Below, piece by piece: positions 1-8,100 of a DNA stretch of 64,000 nucleotides. The stretch spans positions 1-64,000 of the forward strand of contig CAZAEE010000003.1 of assembly GCA_964484325.1 (NCBI GenBank), written 5' to 3'. The notes below the pieces were generated by a model. That model was given only the letters and a program-made list of their open reading frames with translations. It was not told the DNA's origin and did no database searches. A program made the position numbers and the translations under genes. Numbering within the stretch: the first letter of the stretch is position 1; each line of letters starts with the position of its first letter. This DNA comes from CAYLXX01 sp964484325 (lineage in GTDB: Bacteria > Patescibacteriota > Microgenomatia > UBA1406 > GWC2-37-13).

Positions 1-50
1 CAAACTCATACTTGCTCGGCATAGTATTTATTAAAATTAATAATACTGAG

Positions 51-124
51 TGCGCGCGCCTGGACTTGAACCAGGGACCTTTGCAATGTGAATGCAACGC
101 TCTAGCCAGCTGAGCTACGCGCGC
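51..124 (-). tRNA. tRNA-Val (anticodon CAC)
   Basis: Read on the minus strand this folds as a full cloverleaf. The acceptor stem GCGCGCG/CGCGCGC pairs perfectly, followed by T8-A9, a D stem GCTC/GAGC, an anticodon stem TTGCA/TGCAA around the loop TTCACAT (anticodon CAC, reading GUG valine), a T stem CCTGG/CCAGG with loop TTCAAGT, and discriminator A at 51. CCA is not encoded: the next bases read CTC, so it must be added by a nucleotidyltransferase. A TATAAT on the minus strand at 145-150 is a plausible -10 box about 20 bases upstream of the mature 5' end. Confidence 0.95.
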
Positions 125-158
125 TCGGGCTATTGGACAACTATATTATACTATTTCC

Positions 159-187
159 TTGTTATTTCCGATTATCTCCGCTAGAAT
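159..187 (+). promoter_or_regulatory. Leaderless-type promoter of lepB
   Basis: A -35 box TTGTTA (159-164) is followed by a 17-base spacer and a -10 box TAGAAT (182-187); the ATG lies 7 bases further on at 195. The TTG that opens the longest reading frame is the first half of this -35 box, which argues against it as the start codon. Confidence 0.6.
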
Positions 188-194
188 TATTCGT

Positions 195-797
195 ATGAAT
201 ATCGTTAAAGGAGTAGTCGAGTTTGTCATGGATATTCTCGAAACAGTGGTCTTCATAGGATCACTTTTTATTATTACCTATCTTTTTATCGTCCAGCCAA
301 ATCAGGTCAAAGGTGAGTCCATGGTACCGACATTTGATACCGGCGACTATATTTTTACGAGTAAAATTACCTACAGGCTTCGTCCCATTCACCGCGGTGA
401 CATCATTGTTTTCAAAGCCCCGAGAAACCCCGATATTGAGTATATTAAACGGGTCATTGGACTTCCCGGCGACAAAATACGAGTCACAGGAGGAAGTGTC
501 TTTCTAAATGATATCGAGTTAACCGAGCCATATACCAATAGTCGAACAGGAGTTTGGCTGGGCGGGTTTATTCAGGATAATCAGGTTGTAACCGTACCAA
601 GTGGCGAGATATTTGTTTTAGGGGATAACCGGGATAGGTCATCAGACTCAAGAGAGTTTGGATTTGTCCCGATACAAACAATTATTGGACAAGTGTTCTA
701 TCGATACTTTCCGACTGACAAAATCGGTTCTTTAATAAATCCATTTCCCATGAATCTTCAAGCATTAAACCGGTACGCAGTTTTCATCTGGACTTAA
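195..797 (+). CDS. lepB: Signal peptidase I
   Basis: Membrane-anchored serine protease (S26 family) that removes signal peptides from exported preproteins on the outer face of the cytoplasmic membrane. A single N-terminal membrane segment (about residues 15-32) precedes the catalytic serine in the motif GESMVPTF (S42) and the general-base lysine in YIKRVIGLPGD (K85). The C-terminal box GDNRDRSSDSREFG is present. At 200 residues it is a compact, Gram-positive-like form with one anchor. The ATG at 195 was chosen because a promoter ends 7 bases upstream; ATG 228 is an alternative with an AAAGGAG about 14 bases upstream. The gene overlaps the convergent parB-like gene by 14 bases. Confidence 0.92.
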   Translation: MNIVKGVVEFVMDILETVVFIGSLFIITYLFIVQPNQVKGESMVPTFDTGDYIFTSKITYRLRPIHRGDIIVFKAPRNPDIEYIKRVIGLPGDKIRVTGGSVFLNDIELTEPYTNSRTGVWLGGFIQDNQVVTVPSGEIFVLGDNRDRSSDSREFGFVPIQTIIGQVFYRYFPTDKIGSLINPFPMNLQALNRYAVFIWT

Positions 798-1329
798 TTT
801 TGCCGCTTAAGTATTTGATTACTGATGAGGTTTCTTCAAGATTGCCCCAGGTTTCGATGATGATTTTGGCTTTCACGCGACTCTGGGTAATTTTTACATC
901 AATGTTTTGCTTGTCTTCGACAAGTTTTCTTTTAAATTCCTGTAAAAATTCTGGCGGAACATGTTTGCCATTTTCTTTTATCCCGTAAAGCATCTCTCGA
1001 ATTAGCTCATCGGTACGGGCTGATGTTAAGCTTTTTTCAAGCACTTTCTCGTAAGCTTTTATCATTTGTTCCTGGTCTTTAAGTCGGGCGATAATGAAAA
1101 GATGGCTTATTGAAATCAGTTGAGAATAATACCCGTCAATAACCATATCCGGCAAGCGGTTTAAACGAACGATGTGACAAACGTAGGAAGCTTTCAGACC
1201 TAAACGTCTTGAGAGTTCTTTGGTTGTGACCTTATGTTTCTCTTTTAACTTTTTAAGGATAGCTGCTTTTTTAAAAAAATCTTGCTCATTCTCAAAGGAA
1301 GTTATCAGTTCTTCTACCTCGGTATTCAT
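784..1329 (-). CDS. ParB/KorB-type HTH DNA-binding protein
   Basis: Small DNA-binding protein of 181 residues. Residues about 35-110 resemble the helix-turn-helix part of the ParB/KorB/Noc family: KELSRRLGLKASYVCHIVRL is the HTH, followed by the helical LISISHLFIIARL segment. The N-terminal ParB nuclease (CTPase) domain with its GERR motif is missing, so it is not a complete partition protein. The C-terminal 60 residues are basic with no recognised domain. It lies downstream of rplU-rpmA but has its own promoter with an extended TGn -10 box. A role as a local transcription factor or nucleoid protein is inferred. Confidence 0.6.
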   Translation of the reverse strand: MNTEVEELITSFENEQDFFKKAAILKKLKEKHKVTTKELSRRLGLKASYVCHIVRLNRLPDMVIDGYYSQLISISHLFIIARLKDQEQMIKAYEKVLEKSLTSARTDELIREMLYGIKENGKHVPPEFLQEFKRKLVEDKQNIDVKITQSRVKAKIIIETWGNLEETSSVIKYLSGKIKSR

Positions 1330-1335
1330 GCACTA

Positions 1336-1344
1336 ATTATAGCA
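1336..1344 (-). promoter_or_regulatory. Extended -10 promoter of the parB-like gene
   Basis: On the minus strand TGC-TATAAT is followed by exactly 6 bases (TAGTGC) and then the ATG at 1329. No -35 match is seen, as is common with a TGn extension. The predicted transcript starts at or beside the start codon. Confidence 0.6.
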
Positions 1345-1354
1345 AAGAGCAAAA

Positions 1355-1600
1355 TTAGACGACTGAAACGTACTTATTACCGCGGCGGGTGAAGAACTTG
1401 ACCGTCCCCTCCCGAAGAGCAATGAGAGTAAAGTCTTTTGAGAGATGAACACCGTCACCAGCTCGCACTTTAGTTCCTTTTTGTCTGATGATAACGTTAC
1501 CTGCTGTGACAGCCTGATCACCAAAAATCTTGACGCCGAGACGCTTGGATCGAGAATCGCGATTACCACGGACAGCCCGTTGGGCTTTTGTATGTGCCAT
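1355..1600 (-). CDS. rpmA: 50S ribosomal protein L27
   Basis: 81-residue large-subunit protein. The core RDSRSKRLGVKIFGDQAV and the following GNVIIRQKGTKVRAGDGV are canonical L27. The N-terminal tail, which in bacteria reaches the peptidyl transferase centre and usually contains a glycine-rich GGGST segment, reads MAHTKAQRAVRGNRDS here, so the glycines are replaced. It sits 3 bases downstream of rplU, the classic rplU-rpmA pair, and must be co-transcribed with it. Confidence 0.95.
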   Translation of the reverse strand: MAHTKAQRAVRGNRDSRSKRLGVKIFGDQAVTAGNVIIRQKGTKVRAGDGVHLSKDFTLIALREGTVKFFTRRGNKYVSVV

Positions 1601-1603
1601 ATA

Positions 1604-1909
1604 TTAGATTTTAGAGATTTTTAGTCGACTGAGTTGAGGTCGAAAACCACGCACTTTACGATAGCGGACTTTAGACTTGAACTTGGCAACTCTTAGCTTA
1701 TCGCCTTTTATGTGATCAACTATGGTTGCTGAAATAGCTTCTTTTAAGGCTGGTGCACCCAGTTGAGCTGATTCGCCATCGAAAATAGCAAGAGTCTCAA
1801 GCTCAACTTTGTCATGTTGTTTCCCCTCGAGTAAATCGACAATAATCTCGTCATTTTCGCCGACGAGATACTGTTTACCACCAGATTTGACGACCGCTAA
1901 CTTTGCCAT
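1604..1909 (-). CDS. rplU: 50S ribosomal protein L21
   Basis: 101-residue ribosomal protein that binds 23S rRNA. The family features are the N-terminal AVVKSGGKQYLVGENDEI and the basic C-terminal segment VAKFKSKVRYRKVRGFRPQL. Length is normal for the family. It is the first gene of the rplU-rpmA unit and starts directly behind a strong promoter with no room for a Shine-Dalgarno sequence. Confidence 0.96.
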   Translation of the reverse strand: MAKLAVVKSGGKQYLVGENDEIIVDLLEGKQHDKVELETLAIFDGESAQLGAPALKEAISATIVDHIKGDKLRVAKFKSKVRYRKVRGFRPQLSRLKISKI

Positions 1910-1915
1910 TAAGAA

Positions 1916-1943
1916 ATTATACCTGAAAATGAGGAATAATCAA
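1916..1943 (-). promoter_or_regulatory. Leaderless-type promoter of rplU-rpmA
   Basis: On the minus strand TTGATT (1938-1943), a 16-base spacer, TATAAT (1916-1921), 6 bases and then the rplU ATG at 1909. The -35 box overlaps the last codons of the upstream rodA/ftsW-type gene. Confidence 0.7.
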
Positions 1944-2974
1944 GGGAGGAGTGCTAACCCGATCATCCAGGTAACTAAAGATGACCCTCCGTAAGAGATT
2001 AAAGGCAGGGTAATACCTGCAATCGGCAACAGCCCCACGTTCATCCCAACATTGACAAGCACCTGAAAAATAAAGTAGGCGAAAAACCCCAAGGTAAAAA
2101 GGAACTTATATCTTCCTTCCTCATTCCTTTCATAAAAATATGTCACTATTTTTTTGATTAAGTTATGGGCAATTATGCCATAGAGGAGGATAACCACCGC
2201 TCCTGCGACAAACCCAAATTGTTCAACCAGCGATGAGAAAGCAAAGTCCGTGTGATTTTCGGGTAAAAAGTGTAGCCCTGATTGGGTGCCTGCTCCGAGT
2301 CCTTTGCCAAAAAACTGCCCAGACCCAACGGCAATTATTGCCTGGTTCATATTGTAGGAAGCTCCCCGCTGGTCGACATGCGGGTTCATGAAGCCAACGA
2401 TACGTGCCTTCTGGTAATCTTTTAAAGTCAAAAAAAGTAACGGCAAAATAAAAAATACGAGCACGGCAAAGTTTATAAGATAAACTTTTGGAATCTTTGA
2501 AAAAAAGACCAAAACCACATATATGAAAATGAATGTTAAGGCGGTGGCCAAATCAGGCTGTTTAAAAATGATGAGAATTGGAATCGCGGCCAATAGAAGA
2601 CTGCGTACAAAAGCTTTTAACTGCTGAGCATATAACCTGTTTATTGAAAAAAAATCAGCCAGTCTCAGTATAAAGAAAATTTTAAAAAACTCGGATACCT
2701 GAAAGTTAAAAAAATAAAGATCAATCCATCTTCGCGAACCTTTAGCTTCGACTCCAATAATGTACGTTAAAACGAGAAGTCCCACAAATACCCAGTACAG
2801 AAAGTTCGAGTTGAATCTGAAAAAGTGATTACCAAGTTTCCTAACTGCGAAAAAGACACCGATGCTGATGATAAAAAAAATAATCTGAGAGACTAAGAGG
2901 TTGGATTTTATACCAAGGAGGGTAAAAGTGCCAAAAATAAACAGAAGAAATGATGATAAATAAATAGCAAACAT
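1940..2974 (-). CDS. rodA: SEDS-family peptidoglycan glycosyltransferase, RodA/FtsW type
   Basis: Polytopic membrane protein of 344 residues in the SEDS family, which polymerises lipid II into glycan strands. The family signatures are visible: GSRRWIDLYFFNFQVSEFFK near residue 80, FKQPDLATALTF, and the C-terminal GVTLPLISYGGSS-like segment GITLPLISYGGSSLVTW. About eight to ten membrane helices are evident. It is shorter than the FtsW paralogue at 11926-13041 and closer to RodA in the WIDL...FQ(V/P)SE region, so the symbol is tentative. It follows ileS by 21 bases and has a possible TATAAT at 2984-2989, nine bases before its ATG. Confidence 0.85.
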   Translation of the reverse strand: MFAIYLSSFLLFIFGTFTLLGIKSNLLVSQIIFFIISIGVFFAVRKLGNHFFRFNSNFLYWVFVGLLVLTYIIGVEAKGSRRWIDLYFFNFQVSEFFKIFFILRLADFFSINRLYAQQLKAFVRSLLLAAIPILIIFKQPDLATALTFIFIYVVLVFFSKIPKVYLINFAVLVFFILPLLFLTLKDYQKARIVGFMNPHVDQRGASYNMNQAIIAVGSGQFFGKGLGAGTQSGLHFLPENHTDFAFSSLVEQFGFVAGAVVILLYGIIAHNLIKKIVTYFYERNEEGRYKFLFTLGFFAYFIFQVLVNVGMNVGLLPIAGITLPLISYGGSSLVTWMIGLALLP

Positions 2975-2983
2975 GCTATCTCA

Positions 2984-2989
2984 ATTATA
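2984..2989 (-). promoter_or_regulatory. Candidate -10 box of the rodA-like gene
   Basis: TATAAT on the minus strand in the 21-base gap after ileS, 9 bases before the ATG at 2974. No convincing -35 is visible, so read-through from ileS may also supply the transcript. Confidence 0.4.
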
Positions 2990-2995
2990 GTGTAT

Positions 2996-5797
2996 TTACT
3001 TGATGATTAGATTGTTACCAAGCGCGACCTTTGAAGCTAGTACTCTTTTTTTTATAAAGTCAATGTCCGGAGAAAATTTCGCAGGAACTGTGAGAGAAAT
3101 TTTCTGCTCAATCGTATAGCCAAGTTTTTTTCGCTCTTCTTGAATCTGACGTACCAGATCTCTTAACTCACCTTCATGCTGTAACTGCTCATCAGTAACT
3201 CTCACCTCATTTTTTGGGTAACGGAAGTCGTTTATAACAATATTTTTCGCATTAAGTTCATCAAGAACAATTGTCCAGATCTGAGAATTAATCAAGTCAT
3301 AGGTTTGTTCTGATTTCCAATTTAAAGTTCTAAGCGGTACGCGCACTTTCACTTTTTCTTCTTTTCGCTGAGCGTGACCTTCTTCAACTGCTTTACGCGC
3401 TTTCTGCATCATTACCTCTAATTTAGAGTCGATTAGTTTTTCACTGATTTTTGGCCATGAAGTCAGATGAACCGATTCTTCTTCCGTTAAGTTTTTATAT
3501 AGATAATCGCTGATAAAGGGGGCAATCGGAGCAAGAAGTGCCAGATACGTTTTCAGCACCTGAAACGTTGTGCTATAAAACATGTTTTTATCAGTTTCAC
3601 TTTCAGCCTGTGGTCCAACCCGCTGTCGACTTCTTCGGATATACCATTTTGACATATCATCAATAAACCCAGTTAGCTGGGTCACTACATCAACCGTGTC
3701 ATACTTCTCAAGTTCACTTGTTACATCTTTGACTAAAGAATTAATTTTGGAAATCATCCAGACATCAAGCACATTTGTACTGTCGACTTGATTTGCAATT
3801 TTCCACGAATCTGCGTTGGCATACGTCGTAAAAAACTTATAGACGTTCCAAAGCGGAATAAGAAGAGTTTTTAGCTGATTACGATATTCTTCCTCCGAAA
3901 TTAAGATGTCTTCTCCCTTCATGACCGGGCTGCCCATTAAATAAAGCCGGAGCGCGTCACCACCATACTTCTCAAGCATCATCTTCGGATCGGGATAGTT
4001 GCCGTAGTTTTTGCTCATCTTCCGTCCGTCGCTCCCGAGGATAACACCTGTTACAACAACATTTTTAAAGGCATTTGAGCTAAAAATCGCACCTGCCAAA
4101 ACATGCAATACGTAAAACCAGGCTCTTATCTGACCTGTATATTCAACAATGAAATCAGGCGGAAAAAACTCCTCAAGTTTTGCGTCATGTGCAAATGGAT
4201 AATATCGCTCAGCGTACGGTGCCGAGCCTGCCTCGATCCAGCTATCGAGTACTTCAGATACTCGTTTAACCTTTTTACCGCAGTTTTTACAAGTCACCTG
4301 TACTTCATCAATGTCGGGTTTATGCAAATCCGTTACTTTCTGGCCCGACGCTTTTTCCAGATCGGCAATCGAGCCAGGGACAAATCGTTCGCCACACTCG
4401 CATTCCCAGACCGGTACGGGCGATCCCCAGTAACGGCTTCGTGAAATACACCAATCAGGCGCCGCTTCCAAACTTTTTAAAAAACGGCCATATTTAAAGT
4501 GAGCAGGAAACCAGTTAACCTGTTCATTGGTCTTTTTCAGTTCATTTTTTAACGACTGGATGTTAACGTACCAAGCATCCTGCGGCGCATAGTAGAGTCG
4601 AGTATGACATCTCCAGCAAGTCGGCACACTATGAGTATGCTTTTCGTCTTTATAGATTAAGCCTCGTTTTTCAAGGTCTTCATTGACTGCTTTATTCGCT
4701 TTCAGATAATACAGTCCGCCAAACTGCGGTACGTGTGGCAAAATCATACCTTCATCGTCAACGTGAAGGACAATCTGAATGTTTTCTTTTTTCATGACTG
4801 CCAAATCTTCTTCGCCATACGCGGCAATGGTGACGATACCTGTTCCCTCATCGGCTGTAACAAAATCTCCACCGATAACAATAAAGGCTTTTTTCCCCGG
4901 GTCAATCGAATAAAAATCATAGTGTGGTTCAAACTCCAAGCCTAAAAGTTTCGCTCCCTTAAATGTTTCTAATATTGCTGGTTTTTTTGATGTCAGAATT
5001 TTTAAAGTACTTTTTGCAAGAATATATTTCTCATCGCCCTCCTGCACTTTCACATACGTCAACTTTGGATTGACTGCCAAAGCCGGGGTTGCAATTTTGT
5101 TCCAGGGAGTCGTTGACCAAGCCAAAAGAAAAGTATTTTTTTGCCCTTTCACTTTATACTTGTAAGTTGTGGCAGACTCCTCTATTGTTTTATAGTTGTC
5201 AGAATCCATGGCCACTTCAAAGTTTGAGATCGGTGTAGAACAATGTGGGCAGTACAAAGAAATTCTTAGACCTTTGTAAATTAAACTTTTTTCATACATC
5301 TGTTTAAAAACCCACATGACTGACTCCATATACGTCAGATCGTTGGTTTTATACGCATTTTTGAAGTCAACCCAACGGGCAATGTGATTCACATACCATT
5401 CCCATTCGCCAGAAACTTGAGAGACATATTTTTTACATTCTTCAATAAACTTTTTAACACCGATTTTCTCCTCGATGTCTTTTTTTCGTTTAACTCCAAG
5501 AAGAGCCTCAACTTTATTTTCAGCTGGTAAACCGTGAACATCCCAGCCCCATACTCTACGAACATAGTAACCTTTCATCGTCCAAAACCTCGGGAATATA
5601 TCTTTCGGGATGCTTGAGAGAAGAGTCCCATAATGGGGTAATCCAGTAATAAAAGGCGGGCCATCAACAAAGTTCCATTTTTTAGCGTTCTGGCGCTTAT
5701 TCAAAGACTTTTCAAAAATTGCGTTTTCCTGCCAAAATGTAAGCATTTCCTCCTCAAGAAGTGGAAAGTTCGGTTGTGGTTCAAGAGGAGTAAACAT
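2996..5797 (-). CDS. ileS: Isoleucine--tRNA ligase, type 2-like
   Basis: Class I aminoacyl-tRNA synthetase of 933 residues that charges tRNA-Ile. The HIGH-type motif is GLPHYGTLL (residues 52-60) and the KMSKS loop is GRKMSKNYGN (about 589-598). Zinc-type cysteine pairs are CPHC, CWRC, CECGERF and CKNCGKK. The GPPFITGLPHYG form and the WGWDVHGLPAENKVE segment match the archaeal/eukaryotic-like type 2 IleRS, a form often less sensitive to mupirocin; ordinary bacterial IleRS has a GNIHIGH-type motif. The gene follows the sigma factor by 3 bases, so it lies at the end of the murG-ftsZ operon. Confidence 0.95.
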   Translation of the reverse strand: MFTPLEPQPNFPLLEEEMLTFWQENAIFEKSLNKRQNAKKWNFVDGPPFITGLPHYGTLLSSIPKDIFPRFWTMKGYYVRRVWGWDVHGLPAENKVEALLGVKRKKDIEEKIGVKKFIEECKKYVSQVSGEWEWYVNHIARWVDFKNAYKTNDLTYMESVMWVFKQMYEKSLIYKGLRISLYCPHCSTPISNFEVAMDSDNYKTIEESATTYKYKVKGQKNTFLLAWSTTPWNKIATPALAVNPKLTYVKVQEGDEKYILAKSTLKILTSKKPAILETFKGAKLLGLEFEPHYDFYSIDPGKKAFIVIGGDFVTADEGTGIVTIAAYGEEDLAVMKKENIQIVLHVDDEGMILPHVPQFGGLYYLKANKAVNEDLEKRGLIYKDEKHTHSVPTCWRCHTRLYYAPQDAWYVNIQSLKNELKKTNEQVNWFPAHFKYGRFLKSLEAAPDWCISRSRYWGSPVPVWECECGERFVPGSIADLEKASGQKVTDLHKPDIDEVQVTCKNCGKKVKRVSEVLDSWIEAGSAPYAERYYPFAHDAKLEEFFPPDFIVEYTGQIRAWFYVLHVLAGAIFSSNAFKNVVVTGVILGSDGRKMSKNYGNYPDPKMMLEKYGGDALRLYLMGSPVMKGEDILISEEEYRNQLKTLLIPLWNVYKFFTTYANADSWKIANQVDSTNVLDVWMISKINSLVKDVTSELEKYDTVDVVTQLTGFIDDMSKWYIRRSRQRVGPQAESETDKNMFYSTTFQVLKTYLALLAPIAPFISDYLYKNLTEEESVHLTSWPKISEKLIDSKLEVMMQKARKAVEEGHAQRKEEKVKVRVPLRTLNWKSEQTYDLINSQIWTIVLDELNAKNIVINDFRYPKNEVRVTDEQLQHEGELRDLVRQIQEERKKLGYTIEQKISLTVPAKFSPDIDFIKKRVLASKVALGNNLIIK

Positions 5798-5800
5798 AGA

Positions 5801-6910
5801 TCAAATTGTATCATCAGAAACGGGATTATTCAATTTTGAAGAAGCAGTTTTTTCGGCTGAAGAAGATAAAAATATTTCAGCAGCAACTCTTCGGACAACA
5901 GTTGCTATCGTCTGATTGACAGCTTGTTTTTTTATGTGACCCATTCTCTCACCGATTTTAATGTAAGACAAATTTTGTCCATATCTTAGTTTTACAATTT
6001 CCTGATGTCTTGGATTAACTTTCGAAAGTGCTCGTTTCATCTGAGGTGTGAACGTATTTGTTGAATAAGACAGTTTTAGCGCCATTTTCGTAACTTGCTG
6101 TTCAACTTCAGACGGATTTTCGAAAATAACTCCTGATCGCTCAAGATAAGAAATAACTTTTTTTGGCTGATAGAGAAGTCGGCATAGTTCAAGCTCTTCC
6201 ACTATTTTCAAAGGATTAATACTTAATGGATCTTCAATTACATCATGATATAAACCTACTTCATCGCCAGACAGCTCACGAGCTTTATCCAGACTTTCTA
6301 CTTTCACCTGCCACTTATCCATAGTATCAATTATTTCTGAGGTTAAAGGGTCTCTCTCAAGATCAAGTGCTAACAATCGTTTAGCTTTACTGTATGTATA
6401 TTGATAGCGTGAATAAACGCTATGAATAGTACCAACAGTATTAATTGGCTTTTCCATTGCCCGACAAATTTCATTCCATATGCACGGAATTGCGTATGAG
6501 GCAAACGTATTATAGTTTTCATACTGAATATTTGGATTTTTGTAAGACGGATCAAATGATTTGGCCGCCTGAAGTAACCCGATGTTGCCTTCTTGAATAG
6601 CATCCATCAAAGGAAATTTTGAATTTGCCAGTAAATAGGCCGGAGTTAATACAAGATTAAGGTTACCCTCAACTATTGCTTTAATAGCTTCTGCCTGTTG
6701 CGGTTGACCGACATTATTCGGATCTCTGACAATAAATGAAAGTTCTTTTGTTTCAGCATTGTTTAGGGTGGGAAACAAGGATATATCAGCTTTATAATCT
6801 CTAAGAAGCTCTATTTCCTCACTGATTAGACTGCCGTCTTCACTGTCAATTAGCCGCGGAACCGGCTGTCTGGTTAAACTTCTTCGACTTATGCGTTCAG
6901 AACCATTCAT
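5801..6910 (-). CDS. RNA polymerase sigma-70 family factor
   Basis: 369-residue sigma factor. A region 2 core can be read at residues about 99-152 (PLMDAIQEGNIGLLQAAKSF then the YNTFASYAIPCIWNEICRAM helix that corresponds to -10 recognition), and a clear region 4 HTH at about 300-343 (NPRHQEIVKLRYGQNLSYIKIGERMG and QAVNQTIATVVRRVA). Region 2.3-2.4 differs from the usual YWIRQAI of primary sigma factors. A short region 1.2-like segment exists but there is no region 1.1. Whether it is the primary factor is uncertain; consensus TTGACA/TATAAT promoters are plentiful here. It sits between ftsZ and ileS, 17 bases after ftsZ. Confidence 0.88.
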   Translation of the reverse strand: MNGSERISRRSLTRQPVPRLIDSEDGSLISEEIELLRDYKADISLFPTLNNAETKELSFIVRDPNNVGQPQQAEAIKAIVEGNLNLVLTPAYLLANSKFPLMDAIQEGNIGLLQAAKSFDPSYKNPNIQYENYNTFASYAIPCIWNEICRAMEKPINTVGTIHSVYSRYQYTYSKAKRLLALDLERDPLTSEIIDTMDKWQVKVESLDKARELSGDEVGLYHDVIEDPLSINPLKIVEELELCRLLYQPKKVISYLERSGVIFENPSEVEQQVTKMALKLSYSTNTFTPQMKRALSKVNPRHQEIVKLRYGQNLSYIKIGERMGHIKKQAVNQTIATVVRRVAAEIFLSSSAEKTASSKLNNPVSDDTI

Positions 6911-6927
6911 ATGGTAAATATGCGATT

Positions 6928-8097
6928 TTAATTGAAGGGTTTTTTTCTATCTTGACGAAGAAAAGCGGGAATATCAATATCGCCTGACTTTTTTAATATA
7001 TCTTCAGCTTCTCGACTAACTTCCAGATCTTCAGTCTCATCTTCAATAATTGTCGAGGCGGTAATTTCCTCCTCGATTGGCTCAACTTCAGGCTCCTCAC
7101 GTTTGAACTCGGGTTTTTTATTAAATTTAAAAAGATTCAACTTTGACTCGTCAAACTTGGTCGCAACGACTGTAATCTTAATCTCATCAGATAAACTCGT
7201 GTCGATAGCGGCACCAAAAATGATGTCAGCTTCTGGATCAACTGTCTTGGCGATGATTGACGCTGCCTCATCAATCTCGGTCATAGATAAATCTGAGCCT
7301 CCCACAACATTAAACAGGATACCCTTGGCCCCCTCGATTGATGTGTCAAGAAGTGGGGAAGATATCGCCTGTTTTATAGCGTGCATGGCTCGTTTTTCTC
7401 CTGAACCGACACCAATTCCCATAAGGGCGGTACCGGCATTACTCATAATGGTACGGACATCGGCAAAGTCGACGTTAACCAGTCCAGGAAGGGTAATCAG
7501 TTCTGCGATTCCTTTTACTCCTTGGTGAAGAACCGAGTCGATGCGTTTGAACGCTTCAAGAATCGGGGTTTTTTTATCAATAACCTGTAAAATACGCTGA
7601 TTTGGTACAACAATTAAGGTATCTACTTTATCTTTCAAGTGAAGCGTACCTTCTTCGGCTGCGTGTTTGCGCTTCACGCCTTCAAACTCAAACGGTTTCG
7701 TAACCACAGCCACAGTCAAAGCGCCAGTATCTTTGGCCACCTCAGCAACAATGGGTGAAGCTCCCGTACCAGTTCCCCCACCTTCTCCGGCCGTAATAAA
7801 AATCATGTCTGCTCCTGAAAGTTCATCTTTCAGCTTTTCGCGCGATTCTTCAGCCGCCTGTCGGCCAACATCTGGATCTCCGCCTGAGCCGAGTCCTTTG
7901 GTGAGGTTATCGCCTATCTGGATTTTGACTCCGGCTTTATTATGAAGAAGGGCCTGGGCATCGGTATTGATCGCGACAAACTCGACTCCCGGTATACCAC
8001 CATCGTTTATCATTGATGAGATAGCATTGCCGCCTCCGCCGCCAATACCAATAACTTTGATTTTGGCTGCTTGTCCGGCTCGAGGTTTAACTAACAT
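6928..8097 (-). CDS. ftsZ: Cell division protein FtsZ
   Basis: Tubulin-like GTPase that forms the division ring, 389 residues. The GTP-binding loop GGGTGTG lies at residues 106-112, preceded by the N-terminal GIGGGGGNAI motif; the catalytic T7 loop is VNVDFADVRT. A variable acidic linker (about 325-370) leads to the conserved C-terminal peptide DIPAFLRQ, the docking site for FtsA and other partners. It lies 3 bases after ftsA and directly before the sigma factor, the standard ftsQ-ftsA-ftsZ order. Confidence 0.98.
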   Translation of the reverse strand: MLVKPRAGQAAKIKVIGIGGGGGNAISSMINDGGIPGVEFVAINTDAQALLHNKAGVKIQIGDNLTKGLGSGGDPDVGRQAAEESREKLKDELSGADMIFITAGEGGGTGTGASPIVAEVAKDTGALTVAVVTKPFEFEGVKRKHAAEEGTLHLKDKVDTLIVVPNQRILQVIDKKTPILEAFKRIDSVLHQGVKGIAELITLPGLVNVDFADVRTIMSNAGTALMGIGVGSGEKRAMHAIKQAISSPLLDTSIEGAKGILFNVVGGSDLSMTEIDEAASIIAKTVDPEADIIFGAAIDTSLSDEIKITVVATKFDESKLNLFKFNKKPEFKREEPEVEPIEEEITASTIIEDETEDLEVSREAEDILKKSGDIDIPAFLRQDRKKPFN

Positions 8098-8100
8098 TGA

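Noticed and set aside
132..152. TTGGAC/TATACT pair as a lepB promoter
   Set aside because: The spacer is only 8 bases, far too short for a sigma-70 promoter.
159..194. TTG start giving 12 extra N-terminal residues on LepB
   Set aside because: The TTG is part of the -35 box TTGTTA; a TAGAAT at 17 bases and the ATG 7 bases after it make 195 the better start.
1333..1569. Alternative 78-codon frame inside rpmA
   Set aside because: It covers the L27 coding region in another frame; L27 is unmistakable.
7103..7945. Open frames antisense to ftsZ
   Set aside because: They are shadow frames of a strongly conserved gene and show no family motif or promoter.
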